The position numbers and the translations under genes are program-made. Under the pieces are notes generated by a model. That model made no database searches and had not been told where the DNA came from. It was given only the letters and a program-made list of their open reading frames with translations. This document shows positions 1-12,706 of a stretch of 64,000 bases of DNA, piece after piece. This DNA is from Collybia mongolica (Eukaryota; Basidiomycota; Agaricomycetes; Agaricales; Clitocybaceae). Location: contig JAAXNY010000004.1 of assembly GCA_013420905.1 (NCBI GenBank), forward strand, positions 248,001-312,000, in the 5' to 3' direction. The first letter of the stretch is position 1; each line of letters begins with the position of its first letter.

Positions 1-3000
1 CACATGTTCGAGTATTGAGTGGGTCCTGTCCCGGCAATGCGGCGAGTTATATGTAGATGTGCCATACACTGCCGCTTGCCAATATGCGAGTCAGGTGGTA
101 CGCATCTTACATTAGCGTGAGTATCAAATAGCTTCGAGCGCCTTCCCTAGACCAGTATAAGCTTTCTTTTCAGCATCCATGTGAGCGCATATTCCACATT
201 ATTCAACAAAAATCACCTTTCTCTGAAAGGCTGAACAGGATGTAGCTGCTCTAGTTGAGCCGCATTGTTGGATGTGACGGATACGAAATGTATGTCGCGG
301 CCCCGGTTTACATTACCGGACAGCACCCAAAAATAGCTAGTGGATATTTAAGTTTATCATGGGCGGCTGAGTGGTCGAGGCACATGTAGCTGAACTACAT
401 ATTTATTAGTTATAATTGCACTAACAGTCTTATGCCACGGTTGCATACCTTAAAGTGTAAACGCCCTGGCAGAATGACCCATGATCGTCGTATTTCACCT
501 AAACAAGGGGGAGGGATCATCAATGGCCATAACAACGAAGTATCAATCATCTCATAGGTATGGTCGATGACAGTTGAGCATAAAGATCAGCTTCTAGTGT
601 CGACTCTAGCTTTGATGTGGCTCCCAGCTTGATCGATGGCTCTTTGATTTGGTCCGTGGACGGGACAACGACATCCATGTCAGGTGTATACTCTGCACAT
701 ACCCTGTTGCGATGCATATTATTGAAAACGATAGGTCGGGCATCAAGTAGCGCAATAAATGGGAAATCCCTATTGATAGGGTGTAACCATAGTCAGCTTC
801 TGTTTGGATTTTTCATACTTTGTGCACTTCCATCGTGTTTCCATTCCTCAATGCAACCTCAGTCCCATTGTTAGGTAATATTATTCCTGGTTTTATGCCT
901 TTTTGGACAAGTCTCCCGTTAACTCGTTGATGTAACTTACCATTGATATGGCCTGCCGTGGATGACAAGTTACCCGTTGAATACCTATAAGAATCAACCT
1001 TGCCAAGCGAGCCTTCTCGGGATTGTGACACAAGGGCGGTCGGATATATGGGGTAGCAATCGGGTCAAATGTAAGTGGTGCGCAACGGCGAGGAACGGTC
1101 GATGGGGCGGTCGGGGATCGGTGCGATTGTAATACTGTCCGCTTGGATGAATAGCTTTCAAAACTAATCGCACATTTCTAAGTTAAAACGTGTGAGGCTA
1201 TCTGTCACAGCATGAGAATAAAAATGTACGGTCCGGGTGATCTCCAAATCGAGTTCCAAATTACCCCAGGATTACAATTCCTGCACAGCGTCTGTCGTAT
1301 GGCCCACATCATCATAGCCAGCTTACTCCTACAATCACGCTGGTTATAAAGGGGATAAAATGAAGACATCAATAGTTCTAGGCCTGGTTGAGTGGCTACC
1401 TACTCCTATTATCGAATAGCACTGTTAGGAAGCCGGTCCGCATCGTTATAGAAAGGGCGGTAAATATGCCTTCCTTGTGTCCCAGGGGTTTACACAGTGG
1501 GCTGCAGTCCCATAGCAATAATACTCATACGAGGTACGCCCACCCTCCCCCTCCAACTCGTGAAACCCCAAGGTCTGCGAACATATCACTTGGGTACCCG
1601 CTTGAAGATCTCTTCCAAGTTTCAGCATATAGTTTTGGTACAACGCAATAGAGTGTAAATTACCCCCTCGCCTCCAAGTGCCAGCCGAGCGGTCTACACA
1701 AGAAATCCAAGTTGAAATGGGAAGATGGCGGATTATACAAGCGCCCATGCCACGTGAGGCGGTTCAGAACTGGCGAACGTTCCAAGGTTCACACGGTCAG
1801 CCTTCTCGAAACTCAGTATTAATAGATTTAGCTCCCACTCATCAGTATGCTTTGCGACGCCCTACGTTCTCGTAGACTGACGTACAGGGGACTTAGTATT
1901 AGCAAGTAATAACGTGTATATGCCCACTGCACCTGAACGCTCGAATTTTGCTGTAACCACGGAAGGTCGTTCATGTACGCTGTTACCGCGATTACTGCAG
2001 GCTCGTTTCCTCGTGCGTAGTGATGGTTCAATAAGGGATATCGAGCCCAACGAAGGTTCCTTGGGTTCTGCACGGGGATTTGCAAGTATCAGGTGTAGTC
2101 ACACTTCTACACTTTCGGTCTTTTCTTATGTCTCCCGTAAAAGGTGCTCCCAACACGCTCCCTTCTCCGATATCCCGCCTACTATACGGTTGCAAAAAAC
2201 AAGCACAAGGTTTAATGTAAAATCGTTTCTAGAATGGTCCATAATTCATGCTTCCCTAAGAGCACTGACGGCGTCACTGGTCCCAACTTTAGACCGAACG
2301 AATCGCAGGCTCAGCGAGTTAAGCGTAAGTTCGCTATTGCCATCGGCCCCATATTCTCTCAGGTTGAGCGTTAATCGTCCAACCATTGTGGTGGTGATGC
2401 TAAGGGAACACAGAGAAGTAAGTTATAATAGGATCGGAGGTGATTCAACCAACTCACGATGAGGATATTCTGTTACAGATAGTACCGATCGAATCAGAAA
2501 GACACGATGTACGCATTTCTAGGCGTACTCACATATACATAGGGGCGAACCCCAAAGAGTTAGACTTCCCAATAAAATTCAGTTATATATCGAACTGTAT
2601 TTATACAGGACTTGCCTTCGATTTGAGGGAGAAGAGAAGCCCTATAATCAGCCATACCATATTTGATCCGAAAACCGCGAAAAAATATAATAACCCATCC
2701 CAAATAATAAGATTGACAAGCGGCATTTCGGAGAGATACGGCTTTGATCTCTGGTATAAACCAAACGTCAAGAAGCCTGCAATCACGCTATCGAATAACA
2801 CCGGACGAAGAAAGAATACTAGTCCCAATCGTATGTTGAACGCGTAGCTGAGATTCGAATCAGAAGAGTATAGAATTGGGCTTCATGAATGGGAAGAACC
2901 TCATTCTCATCAAGTCTACGGAATGAAATGTATGTGCTAACATATCAATACATATTAATATCTGACACAATTCGGGTGGACAGTTACAAGCCAACTTACT

Positions 3001-6000
3001 GATAACGACGTAAAGCCCCAAGCCGACATGGACCATCCAGAGGGAAGTAAGAAATGCGAGAATGAACTTGTTACGTTGATAGACAGCATATACCCTACAT
3101 GGATAAGGTGAGGGCTGAGTGATTGAGGCGAGATATTGGAATATTTCACCTTAGAATTAGGATGGCTTCAGCAATGACGACCGTAGGCCCAGCTAGTACC
3201 CCAAATACCAGTCCAGGTTGACTGGTAAAAGGCACAAATTTAGATATTTATTGGTGCATTGGCTGCCACAGACCTGAGCACTCACAACTAAATATAAGGT
3301 GAGACTATTTTCAGTAATAACCATCACTGGCGATAGCAAACCTTGGGATAAATCTGCTCTTGAACATTGTAGGGCAAGATCACACCCACAACGTAACAAA
3401 TCATAGCAATGGGCGCAAAATAACGGTTCATAAGAAATAGGGCACTGACTATCAAAAAATTGGATGAGGTTGTTAGCATCTTTCGAGAAGCTTGGAAAAC
3501 TCACAAGGTGTTGTCTTGCATTTCCAAATGTACTTCACCTATCATTGAATTGAGCTATGAGCTAGCTACGAGGAAAGTAGACAATTACCTCATCCCCGAA
3601 TGTCAAAAGGTGGTCGAAGAGAAGGATGGTCAGGGCTATGAGATCAAGGCTCTGCAAGCGGGCCGCATCAACAGCAGATACAAGAAAAGGATGTGTCACT
3701 GCTTCACAATTAAGACTTGGCTAAAGTAAGAAGGAAGTTGCATTATTATTACCTCTAACAAGATGGGGTTCGACGTACGGATAGTGTTGATCGTTGTTGA
3801 AGTACGCATCGGGAGCCCACACCACCAACATATATCCAACACGGTTCAGATACTCGACGATGAGGGGGTGTCAGGTAAAGATTAGGCAGCTGTTGCTACT
3901 GACTCTGAATTTTGTATTATATATAGGATGATACGCACAGCCAGAATAATATTATTGTATATCATGATCGTTGCCTCCCGCCAGAGTTCGGAGCCTTTTC
4001 TTGTTCGAAAAGATGATCTGGAGGTTCCATCAGCAGAGGATTTGGAGGAGAGCGGCAGTTGCCGCATGAGGTAGGCAGCGCCTATATCCGGTATCGTAGA
4101 CATATGTTGCGATGAGCGGTTTTCTTAGGGGGCGTCGGAAGGCGTTAGTGAGTTCGTAGTCGGGTCGCTTTTGGAGACCTTGGTCTGATTAGTAGTGTTT
4201 CAATTGCCCTGAGTGTATGTGGCGGACGCGTGATCATGGCTCCATCGGAAGTCGTGGCCGAAGCGTTTACATCATGGATTCGATGGTGTTTTCTCTCCGT
4301 GAGTGTAGCTTGATTCAGATTATGGGCTGCGCTATTATGGGCACGGCAGCGCGAAATTATTGGTTCCTTAATAGTTTAATGATGAGATCTTGTTAATAGC
4401 CTCAAGGACCTTGTTACCAGGCTTTGCGAAGATGATCAGAATGCACAGGAAAGCCCAATCAGTTGATCTGTCTAATAGTGTCGTCAACATCGAGCTGAAA
4501 CCCCCAATGCATTAAATACGCTACTTAAAGTATACACAGGGGTTTTGACATGGAGTCCTCAACGGATCTAGATCCCCTGCTTTGCCTGGTTTATACGTGA
4601 GCAGACCATATCACTGCACTGGTGGTAGTTTAAGAGTCAGTGAACCCGGATTGTGGTGTGGTTGAATGGTTAACTACTCTGAACCCTGGTTATTGAATAA
4701 AAGCTGCAGGGACTAGGTCAGCGTAGTCACAGAACTGAGATAAAAGTGGCAGTATACCTTTCTGGTACTCAGGGAGCATCCGAATGAGACTCCACAGCAG
4801 ATTCAGCGCACAGCTGGGTGACATTCGTCCTTCGCAACCCGGTCTGTGCATCCTCACAACCCTCGAACAGATCTGGCAGACTTAAAGGTCCCTCCGTGTG
4901 TGCAATCGCGCGTGGTATTAGTATACCACAAACGAGACCATGTACGAGTAGTTATACATGTAAAGTGGGCTTTCTGATATCTGAAGGCTAAGTGAAAGGG
5001 ACGTACCCAAAATGGTTTGAACATCGGCCCGAGGGAGAGGCACGTGATGCGTGACATGTGACACCTTCCACAACAACTGTCGATCTGCAGTTCCTTCGTC
5101 ACCATATCATTACACCTCAATTCATTCGACTTTTCCGTAAAAGTCTAATGGCTCTTCATACACACACACGAAATATTACGTCCCCATGTCGAATAAAGGA
5201 TGGCTTTTCAACATGGTACCTTTTTCGGGCGTGCGGGTTGTATGCCATCGGTTCACCTTCGACATGACTCGGCGTCTACATGAAAATGTCCAGGGTATCC
5301 TCGATTAACTCAAATTTTGATTTGCGACTTCAAGCTTGAAAGCTTGACTCTAAGTCACTCTGGCCCAATTCCATGGTGAACTCTTTTTCGAATTAGATGG
5401 TGCCAGACGCTTTGCTCTCGGCCCTTTCAAGCGTCCGCAGCTTCGTGTACACATGGGAAGTTCCCCACCCAAGTTTAACCCTGTGCTGGAGTCCAGATTC
5501 TTTTTCTGTCCTTAGATGAATGTTTACGCCTATGAGTAATATCTATAACATTTGTTGCGATTCTTATCTCATGTCATGCCATAGGGTTCCCGAAAACGAA
5601 AGCCCCGGCCTATTGTTATATGTGCGGACGTGAGTGTGATGATGTGCGCGTCTTAGAGCACTTTCACTGTTTCAAAAAATTTCAATCACATTTGTTCTGG
5701 CTCTTTCATTGGTTGAGAGTTGTAGAGTAGCCAAACATAACAATGGAATGCATCAATGATTAAAATACGGTGTCGTGCATCACTTCTCTCTTCTCGGCAC
5801 TGAGGTAGTCCCTTTTTCGTCATTTTTCCATCCAGTGTACATCCGTTAGATTCAGGTCGTTGTTTTGGGAAGCGTCATGGTCAAGGTGAGTCATTGGATA
5901 TTCTCATGGAATGAACTACGTGCCCTGTATGGTGTATCCCCATTGTATCATAGTTTGAGGCTATCCTCGCATATTATGGGGTTTGGTGGTTCTGGATGGA

Positions 6001-6230
6001 ACTTGTACGATGCCATTCCCGACTGCGATTATTTTTGTGTTGATTTTTGGGTACTACATTCTGGTAATGCAATGGTACATACAATGTGGTCAAATCGCAG
6101 CACTCCACGGCACCGTGAGCTTGGTGAGAATTTTTTTCCCTCACCGTCACCTTTATATCTTGACTAGAGTAAACGGTTGTACACTACATACATATAGTGA
6201 TTGTGGTGTCAACGAGATGACGTGGTAGCA
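1..6230. other. No recognisable gene; unannotated mixed-composition sequence
   Basis: I see no coding region, RNA gene or repeat that I can support here. The longest open frames (182 codons at 1914-2462, 135 codons at 2440-2847, 89 codons at 3460-3729, 100 codons at 5865-6167) contain no motif I recognise, show no splice-consistent continuation and overlap competing frames. CpG dinucleotides are common, unlike the block that follows. The first 2.4 kb in particular has almost even base use, few homopolymer runs and stops scattered in all frames, as expected of strongly decayed DNA. It could be old repeat sequence mutated beyond recognition. Confidence 0.5.
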
Positions 6231-6249
6231 GTCTGCCCTTGGTGTAGGG

Positions 6250-6825
6250 TAGTGATGTTCCGGCCCAGCTTGGCCTGAAAGCTGGGGCTTCGGCCTGGCT
6301 TATTAGGACAAGGGCCTGCCAGATACTCAAGCCAGGCCGTCGAGGACGGCTTAGGCTTGGCTCGGTCTTGAGAAGGCTCAGGCCGGGGCTTATTGCACAT
6401 GCTTCTTGGTGATGTCGTCCTCAGGTTCAAGTTGTTGGGCAAGGGCAAAGGCATCATGATGAGATGCAACCTCCCTGACTTTACCATTCAAGGGATCAAT
6501 GACACATGCAGATGGAACTGCTTGGTGTTTAGGTTGTGCACTAACACTGTCTGACATCATGCCTGTGGATCTGCCATAAGTAACAATGCCTTGAACAAAC
6601 TATTTTAAATACTTGTGGCTGGTCAAACTGTATAGTTGTTCATCAGGTATAATTGGCATAGTTTTTTCTGGTAAGCCACGGTCTGAGCCTCCGGCTTGCA
6701 CTTTGCTGGAGTGCAAGCCAAGCTTTCAGCCTTCACTGAGCCGTCTCAAAGCCTGGCCTGGCTTGGCCCAAGAGAGCTCGGCCCTGACAGCTCAACAGCT
6801 TTGAGCCGGGCCCAGCACATCACTA
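6250..6825. mobile_element. Non-autonomous hAT-like inverted-repeat element (MITE)
   Basis: The two ends are inverted: both start TAGTGATGT followed by a GGCC-rich stretch when read inward. The flanks are GTGTAGGG on the left (6242-6249) and GTGTATTG on the right (6826-6833), which match at 6 of 8 positions and look like a decayed 8-bp target duplication. The 576-bp interior has no ORF; it is rich in GGCC/GGCT repeats that are partly palindromic. Eight-base duplications and short TAG-starting ends fit the hAT superfamily. A related end recurs at 9648. No transposase in the window has matching termini: the hAT at 42481 starts TAAGGCTCC. Confidence 0.5.
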
Positions 6826-7525
6826 GTGTATTGACATCATACTTAAAGGTGGTCACTTACAGTATCCACATATATCAATGAAGGGGGGAGGTAACCACGG
6901 TTAACACTGATGAAATCCATTCTTCCTCATCAATCAATAGTTCATCTTGTCCAACAGTTGGGAAGCAATTGAATCCTGCATCCCAATCCCTTTCAACTAT
7001 CCATGCCACACTGCCACTCATGGTTAAATTACACCACCCTGCCTTCCCCTCCCTTTTTCATCACACACCTCTTGCAATCTTTTGTGAAACTGAAACACAT
7101 CAGCTGAACTTGACCTCATTATTCTTGCAATGAGTTGCGTACTTTTAGAATTTTACTGTGATACCTGGGAAGTACCCGACCAATCTTGGAACAATGCAGA
7201 TGATATTGGGTGTGGGCATTTACAACTATAAAACAAGCAATCTCTCTAGGCTTCCTAGGATAAATTCAGACAGAGATACTATTACATAATTTACAATTAA
7301 ATAGAAGGAGGTCTTTACACTAAGCCACATAACCCATACAGACTCATTTAGCAGGACACTCAGCCAAGTGACAATCCACGTCCATGCCGAGTCCACATCA
7401 ATCCACGTAATTTTATGCAGACACATGGACAAGCACGGACAGACAGCTCACAGAGTCTGTGTGGCTAGTCTATTACTAATTAGATTACTAATATAATTTT
7501 TATTTACACAAATTATATGTACTAT

Positions 7526-8440
7526 TTGTTATTAATAACATACCATAACAGCACTGAAAAACTTGCATCCAACTAGGTTCAAATGCATACAGGCATGAAC
7601 ATTATGTAATATGTTTGGCATTCATAACCATTGGGCAAGATGGGCATTCCTATCACAGGCTACACTGGCCTCAAGTCAACAGACTTAGGTCACATAACTA
7701 TGAAGCATGTGCAATGGTCACATTACCATTGCCACATCTTCATTGGTTCTCTTCAACCACATCAATGACACCTGCCAAACTGCCAACACCAACACCAACG
7801 CACCAAACTCCAACTGACACCAACATGATGATGCACAAGATGGTGTGGGGTGAAGGATAGAAACGGATGCAGAACAAGGGGACAATGGGGAAAGGGCACC
7901 TTGAGGAGCAAAGGGAGGGGAGTCCCACATGCTGCTCATCTACACGCTCACCATGCAACATGTCCCCTCCCGCTTCAGGAACCCGAGACAAGAAGGACAT
8001 GGCTGCCAACGCCCAGGGTGCCCCAGCGCACCTGGAAGACAACAACAACAACAACAACAACAACAATGACAACAACAACAACCACAACCACAACCACAAA
8101 GAGAGCAGCAGCAGCAGCAACTGTGACAACAAGGCCTGCGGCCATGACAGCAACAGCAGCAGCAGCTGCCATACCAACAATGGTGCGACAACAACAACAA
8201 GAACAAGGACAAAGCTGATGACCACCACCATGAGGACAATGAAGACAACAACAACTAAGAACAATGGGGACAACAGCAAGAAAAACAGCCTGTGCTGGAC
8301 CATGCCAGTGCCGCTGCCACCGCTACCCAGGCTGCTGATGATGCTGTGGGGGCACATCCTGCACCACCTGGTGCCAAAAACAATGACAACAATGGCAATG
8401 AGGACATCGGGGGCAGCGGGGGCCCCCACCCATACTAGAT
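7526..8440 (+). repeat. Dispersed repeat, copy 1 (pairs with 23212-24385)
   Basis: This stretch and 23212-24385 share ordered blocks: a GGTTCAAATG box near the start, GGGCAAGA(C/T)TGGCATTCC, CCTCAAGTCAAC, a CACAT-rich block near a CCACATCAATGA-like box, a trinucleotide AAC/ACA/GCA tract, and the closing GGGGCCCCCACCCATA. The copies diverge mostly by transitions and tract length. Long open frames on both strands (for example 237 codons on minus and 222 on plus) are by-products of the AAC/GTT repeats and are not genes. Confidence 0.5.
8035..8295. repeat. Trinucleotide (AAC/ACA/AGC) low-complexity tract
   Basis: The plus strand is an imperfect run of AAC, CAA, GCA and ACC triplets, giving poly-Asn, poly-Thr or poly-Gln in the three plus frames and poly-Val/Leu on minus. 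The triplet periodicity is the only signal; there is no codon structure outside it. An equivalent tract occurs in the second copy around 24100-24290. Confidence 0.7.
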
Positions 8441-9647
8441 TAAGTATTGACAATCATGTAGTCTTCATTATTAATATATCATTTTTATTATCAATCTTAT
8501 TAGCAAGTATTATAATAGTAAAAGAAAGTGAGTGAGTCCACATGGACTGTGTGGAGTCCATGCAGTCCATGCAGAGTCCACAAAGATATGTGGCTCAGTG
8601 TAAAGTACAGAATAGAAGCACTATCAATCAGATCTCAGACTTGGTATCGCATTGTGCTAATACTCTACATTTGGACAGTAGATCATGATTGTAATACAAA
8701 GCATGTTTTTCCAGCTGGACATTCAGGAGATTATATAGAGCTGAATTCTGAGCTCAGAGCAACAGTTGTCCCTCATCTAACATATTCATATTGTTCACTT
8801 TTCTGAATTGCATTAAATGGACTAGTCAATAACAATTGACCAATGTCTAAGTCAGCATTTGTTGTCTTATCTGATCTCATTATCTTGCTTTGTTCCTTCC
8901 TCCTTTATGCCTTGTGTATATAGTCTCTCAGCCATTTCTTTTTTCCAAATCCTGCCTTCTTTCCCCATCACTCATAGAGCTCATTAGTCTTATAGACTCA
9001 AGTTTCTTTTCTTCTCCCACCCCTTGTATCCACTTACTCCTCATCTTTCATTTCTTTACATATGTCTGTTGTTTGCACTGTACTCATGTAGCTATATTTG
9101 CCTGTGCCAGCTTGAGTGCAGCCTCCCATTGCAGAGTCTGTGAAAGAGCTTGGGTGACTAAATATTATATCTGCCTGCAAATTCATTTCAGTGCACAATT
9201 GCATCTCATCCCCTTCACTGCATGAGAGTCAGACATAGAATCATTGATCACATCATGTCACAAGTCACAAGTATTACACTCAGACACTCTGTTCATTGGT
9301 GACAAAGAATACAATTTCAAATCTTTACCTTCAGTCAGGTTCTAAATGTGAAGCACTACCATAACCCACCTTGCCTGCCTCACTGATAACAACTTTCAGA
9401 GCCTCAACCTTGTAGCCATGACCATCCTTCTCTTTGAAACTTATTCTTGTATTTCTCACTTCTGTTCTCTTGGTGCAACTTGGTCTGGGTGGTTATGTTC
9501 TTTGTGGTAAGTCCATTTTTAAAGATTTCCAGTGGTTATTAGAAAACAATATGTATAGGGTTTGGCTCAGTTGCTGTATCTGATGAGAAGGAGGTTCTTC
9601 CTATGCATGAGCCTCAGTATTATGCCCTACTTGACCCAAGTGACTAG

Positions 9648-9800
9648 TGATGTGCAGGCCTGGCCTCAGGCCTTGAGGCCCTCAAAACCAGGCCCTACAA
9701 AGCCCCCTATAAGGCTTGGCTTGGTGAGGGCCTGGGGCCTAGCCTGAGTTTCTAAAAACCTAAGCCAGCCCTCCAAGGCCCTAGCTTGTAGTCTAAAAAT
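9648..9800. repeat. Truncated end of the TAGTGATGT/GGCC repeat family
   Basis: From 9648 the sequence reads TAGTGATGTGCAGGCCTGG and continues with GGCC/GGCT-rich repeats, matching the right-hand end of the element at 6250-6825. No opposite end is visible downstream, so this looks like a truncated or highly diverged copy. Confidence 0.4.
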
Positions 9801-9849
9801 AAATTTGTAGAGAGGTGTGATTTTGAAGATTTTGGGTGAGATTTTATGA

Positions 9850-10118
9850 CTTGAGGTAGAGGGCCATTACTGGCAGATATGAGTCCTTATGTTGTTTTTC
9901 ATTGACTTTTCTTTATATTTCTAGAATGAGATTGTTGCAATAGAACTAGCTATCCAGAATCTCTTCAACTTTATATTACTTTTTGTTGTTGATAAGTTTG
10001 GTTCTAGAACACTTGTCAGGTACTATCCTAGAATTAGGTTGCAGGCTACAGGGAGTAGCTTGACAATATGGAAGGCTTGATGGATGCGCAACATGAAGAT
10101 GTAATATAACCAAACATT
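9850..10118 (+). repeat. Dispersed direct repeat, copy 1 (pairs with 17630-17872)
   Basis: The block beginning AGGGCCATTACTGGCAGATA and ending near AACATGAAGATGTAATATAACC recurs at 17630-17872 in the same orientation, with identity that looks above 85 percent over about 250 bp. It is non-coding. The two copies bracket about 7.5 kb containing the gag relic and the 12-exon gene. They could be a divergent pair of LTRs, or two unrelated solo insertions; the copies show no clear TG...CA ends. Confidence 0.55.
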
Positions 10119-11411
10119 TGTTATGAAAATTATATTCCCACCTTATCTCCAACTTTTTGATCTTATCTTATCTCTTATCTAGTGGGATCAGCTATTAATT
10201 CATCTATCCCCAGTAGTTACAATTCTCCCATCATTTCCATCATTCCATTTCATTTGATTAATGCTGTATACTGCCCTGGTTATGTTTGGTTTACCTCTCT
10301 CCATATTTGTTCTACTCTGGTCCCCCTTAGGTAGTTGTATATATACTGCACCTCTAGCTACTTGTTCTATAGTCTTGATCTTGTCTATTCTCTGCAATAC
10401 AGACAGGTCTTCTCAACTCTCTACCTCTTGTGTTATCTCTACTCTTCCACTCTCTGACATTCTGCAGTGACCGTTATTATTGCATCATTGACAGAAGATC
10501 AAGACTCCCTTCTACACTCACTGCTGCTATGCTGTGTAACCACCCAGTTTCACACCAAACCCACACTGACCAAACCAGACCATCTTCTTTCCTTCATGTA
10601 CATCTACTAAAAAGACACTGATTGTGCCTGACCTTGAGAAACATTAAGTCTGTCTCAAGTAGCAATCACAAAGGGTGCTAAATCACCATTGTTGCCTGGT
10701 TGGACAGAGAAGACAGGAGCAGTTCTCTTGCAAGAGGTGTGCATAGGGCTCAACTGGGGAAAATCCAGACAGAGTACCCAGGAGCCTCATTATCTACTCT
10801 TTTCCAATCTATTAGATCTATATCATGCCTTCACAATTCAACCCTACTCTCCTATCCACATCCAGTGATCCATCCATGGAATCCCTTGACCCTTCCTCTC
10901 AACCAACTATTTGCAGCACAAGCCCAAATTCAGGAGCTTGAACAGCAGTATCACCAGGAAGCTGCCCAGGCAACTGAGGAAATCAAACCATCCCTCTGCC
11001 CCCTGTCACAAAAGTTATTCTTTTGACAAATATTTGTCTAGAATAGCTTATTGTCCAGATGTTGTTGGAGCTTACGTTAGTTGGACTAGTCTGGTTGTTC
11101 AGGGTATATAGCTTCTACTGTTGAGGTTATCTACTTCCCTAAAATAAAAGGTATACTTATTGAATGTCAGTATCTTCCAAGAACTATATGCTAGCTCCTG
11201 AATATAAAATAAGCTGAAGTCTACCAAAGACCTCTAATGTACCTTGAGTTGAACTTTTTACTTGAATATTGGAAGCCTACTTAAGACTTCTAACTTGACT
11301 TGACTTGAATTATAATATTTGTTGGCTGTAGACTTCTAGCTCCAGAAATTCTTGGGATGGTTACTTTTTAGGGGAGCAAATTGGCCTCCTTATATACCTT
11401 TTTTTCTGTGC

Positions 11412-11600
11412 TGAGTCATCAATTCCTAATGGAATCTACTTTACTGGTTTGTAATCTACATTTCTATTTAAGGAAAGATATTTTGGCTCATTTGTTATCA
11501 ATATGAGTCAGAGGAGTCATTGATTGAGTCAGCAGTGTCATTATGAGTCAGAGGAGTCATCGTGAGTCAGGTTTAGTTGTTGATTGAGTCAGATGAGTCA
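11412..11600. promoter_or_regulatory. Cluster of seven TGAGTCA (Gcn4/AP-1-type) boxes
   Basis: TGAGTCA occurs at 11412, 11504, 11525, 11544, 11563, 11585 and 11594, six of them within 97 bp, interleaved with GGAGTCAT and GTGTCAT variants. This heptamer is the core bound by Gcn4/AP-1 bZIP factors in fungi. The cluster lies 175-360 bp upstream of the gag relic start at 11775, where an LTR or promoter would be expected. Whether it binds a factor or is just a short tandem repeat cannot be told from sequence alone. Confidence 0.4.
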
Positions 11601-11774
11601 TGTATTTGAGTCTCTATGTAATATCCCATGGCTGGTGACTAATCCTGAGTTTATCTTTTAATGTGATTTATGGGTTATGGATTATTTTATTTTATGGGAT
11701 ATTAGGTTTGAGTTATCTTCCTTTTTGACATGTGGTTGTTGGTTTATGGATTTATTTAGGAGTTGTGGGGTATA

Positions 11775-12677
11775 ATGGCATCTGTAGAATGTGTCTTATC
11801 CATTGCTGATTTCATGGAGCTATTACCCAAATACTTTTGGGGTGTGACACCCCATAAAGGGATTAAAGTTGCTCACCCTGATCCACATGATGGGGCTTGT
11901 GCCAAATTCCCTATCTTCATGTGCCAGCTCAACCTTTACTTCCAGGCAAACCCTGTTGATTATGGACTTGATGACAACTGCATTACCTTAGCCCTGTCTT
12001 ACATGAAGGATGGTACAGCTGGCTCATGGGCTGACAATATGATCAGAGAGTCTGAGGACAGATATGCCCATACCTGGAAGACATTTGTACAGGCCCTTAC
12101 ACAGCAGTTTGCTGATCCCAATGAAGGAGATACAGCTCATACTAAACTCAAGGAACTCTGACAAGGACATTCTATTGCAGATGAATATGTTGTATCCTTT
12201 GAGATATATGAATATGAAAGTGGCTGTGATGAGGTAGCCCTTATGGAATGATTTGAGGAAGGACTCTCACCAGCCTTGGCTGATGCAATTTGCAGACTGC
12301 CTTAGGCCCCAGTTACTATTGCTGATTGGAAGTTTTGGGCTCAGAAGTTAGATAGGCAATGGAGGAAGAGAGAAGGACATAAAAGACAACTTGCTGGCCA
12401 CAGCAAACCAGCAAACCATCCTCCTCCATCCAGATCTGCACCTTCTACAAACAATTTTAGAGCCACACCTAAACCTGCAGAAGGCCAGTATGTCCCAATG
12501 GATATTGACTAATCTCATAGTAGGAACTTTGGAGAGCATAAATCATTGATATGTTGGAAATGTCAAAAGCCTGGTCACTGTGCAGTTGATTGTAATGAAA
12601 GAATCAATGTCATGGAAATGTCCTATGAGGAGATTAGAAAGGTTGTAACAGAATCAGAAGAGAAGAAGGATTTTTAG
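11775..12677 (+). pseudogene. gag: Ty3/gypsy gag relic with four in-frame stops
   Basis: One continuous frame of 300 codons from ATG 11775 to the stop at 12675-12677 carries a retrotransposon Gag: a capsid-like region of about 130 residues including the block MKDGTAGSWADN, similar to the Gag at 52327, a basic linker, and a CCHC zinc knuckle (CWKCQKPGHCAVDC) near residue 260. Four internal stops (TGA, TGA, TAG, TAA) but no frameshift interrupt it. This pattern fits transition-type decay, not random indels. The stop lies directly after a GATTTT run. No pol follows, so the element is truncated. The TGAGTCA cluster upstream may be part of its former LTR. Confidence 0.75.
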
Positions 12678-12706
12678 AAAGAACATTGGTGAAAGATGCA
12701 TCCTGA

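Larger units (their letters stand above)
7312..8607. repeat. Element with inverted CTTTACACT(A/G)AGCC ends
   Basis: At about 7313 the plus strand reads CTTTACACTAAGCCACATA; at about 8600 the minus strand reads CTTTACACTGAGCCACATA. These inverted ends enclose the dispersed repeat and the trinucleotide tract described below. A further copy of this end, CTTTACACTGAGCTACAT, starts at about 18738. I could not find a convincing target-site duplication and there is no transposase, so this may be a MITE-type element or two separate insertions facing each other. Confidence 0.35.
8608..11411. other. CpG-poor intergenic/relic sequence without a supportable gene
   Basis: This span contains pyrimidine-rich stretches (8890-9060, 10140-10620), one truncated MITE-like end and one copy of a dispersed repeat (listed separately). 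Short open frames such as 10700-11026 have no recognisable motif. CpG is almost absent. I see no intact coding sequence. Confidence 0.5.

Noticed and set aside
1914..2847. 182- and 135-codon plus-strand ORFs near the window start
   Set aside because: No motif, no consistent codon bias, overlapping competing frames; not supportable as genes.
4645..4710. tRNA-like phrase GGTTGAATGGTTAACTACTC
   Set aside because: It resembles a D-arm, but no paired acceptor stem or T-loop of proper spacing is present.
7740..8535. Long open frames on both strands (237 codons minus, 222 codons plus) rich in Val/Leu or Asn/Thr
   Set aside because: They are produced by the AAC/GTT trinucleotide tract; no frame has motifs or a sensible start outside it.
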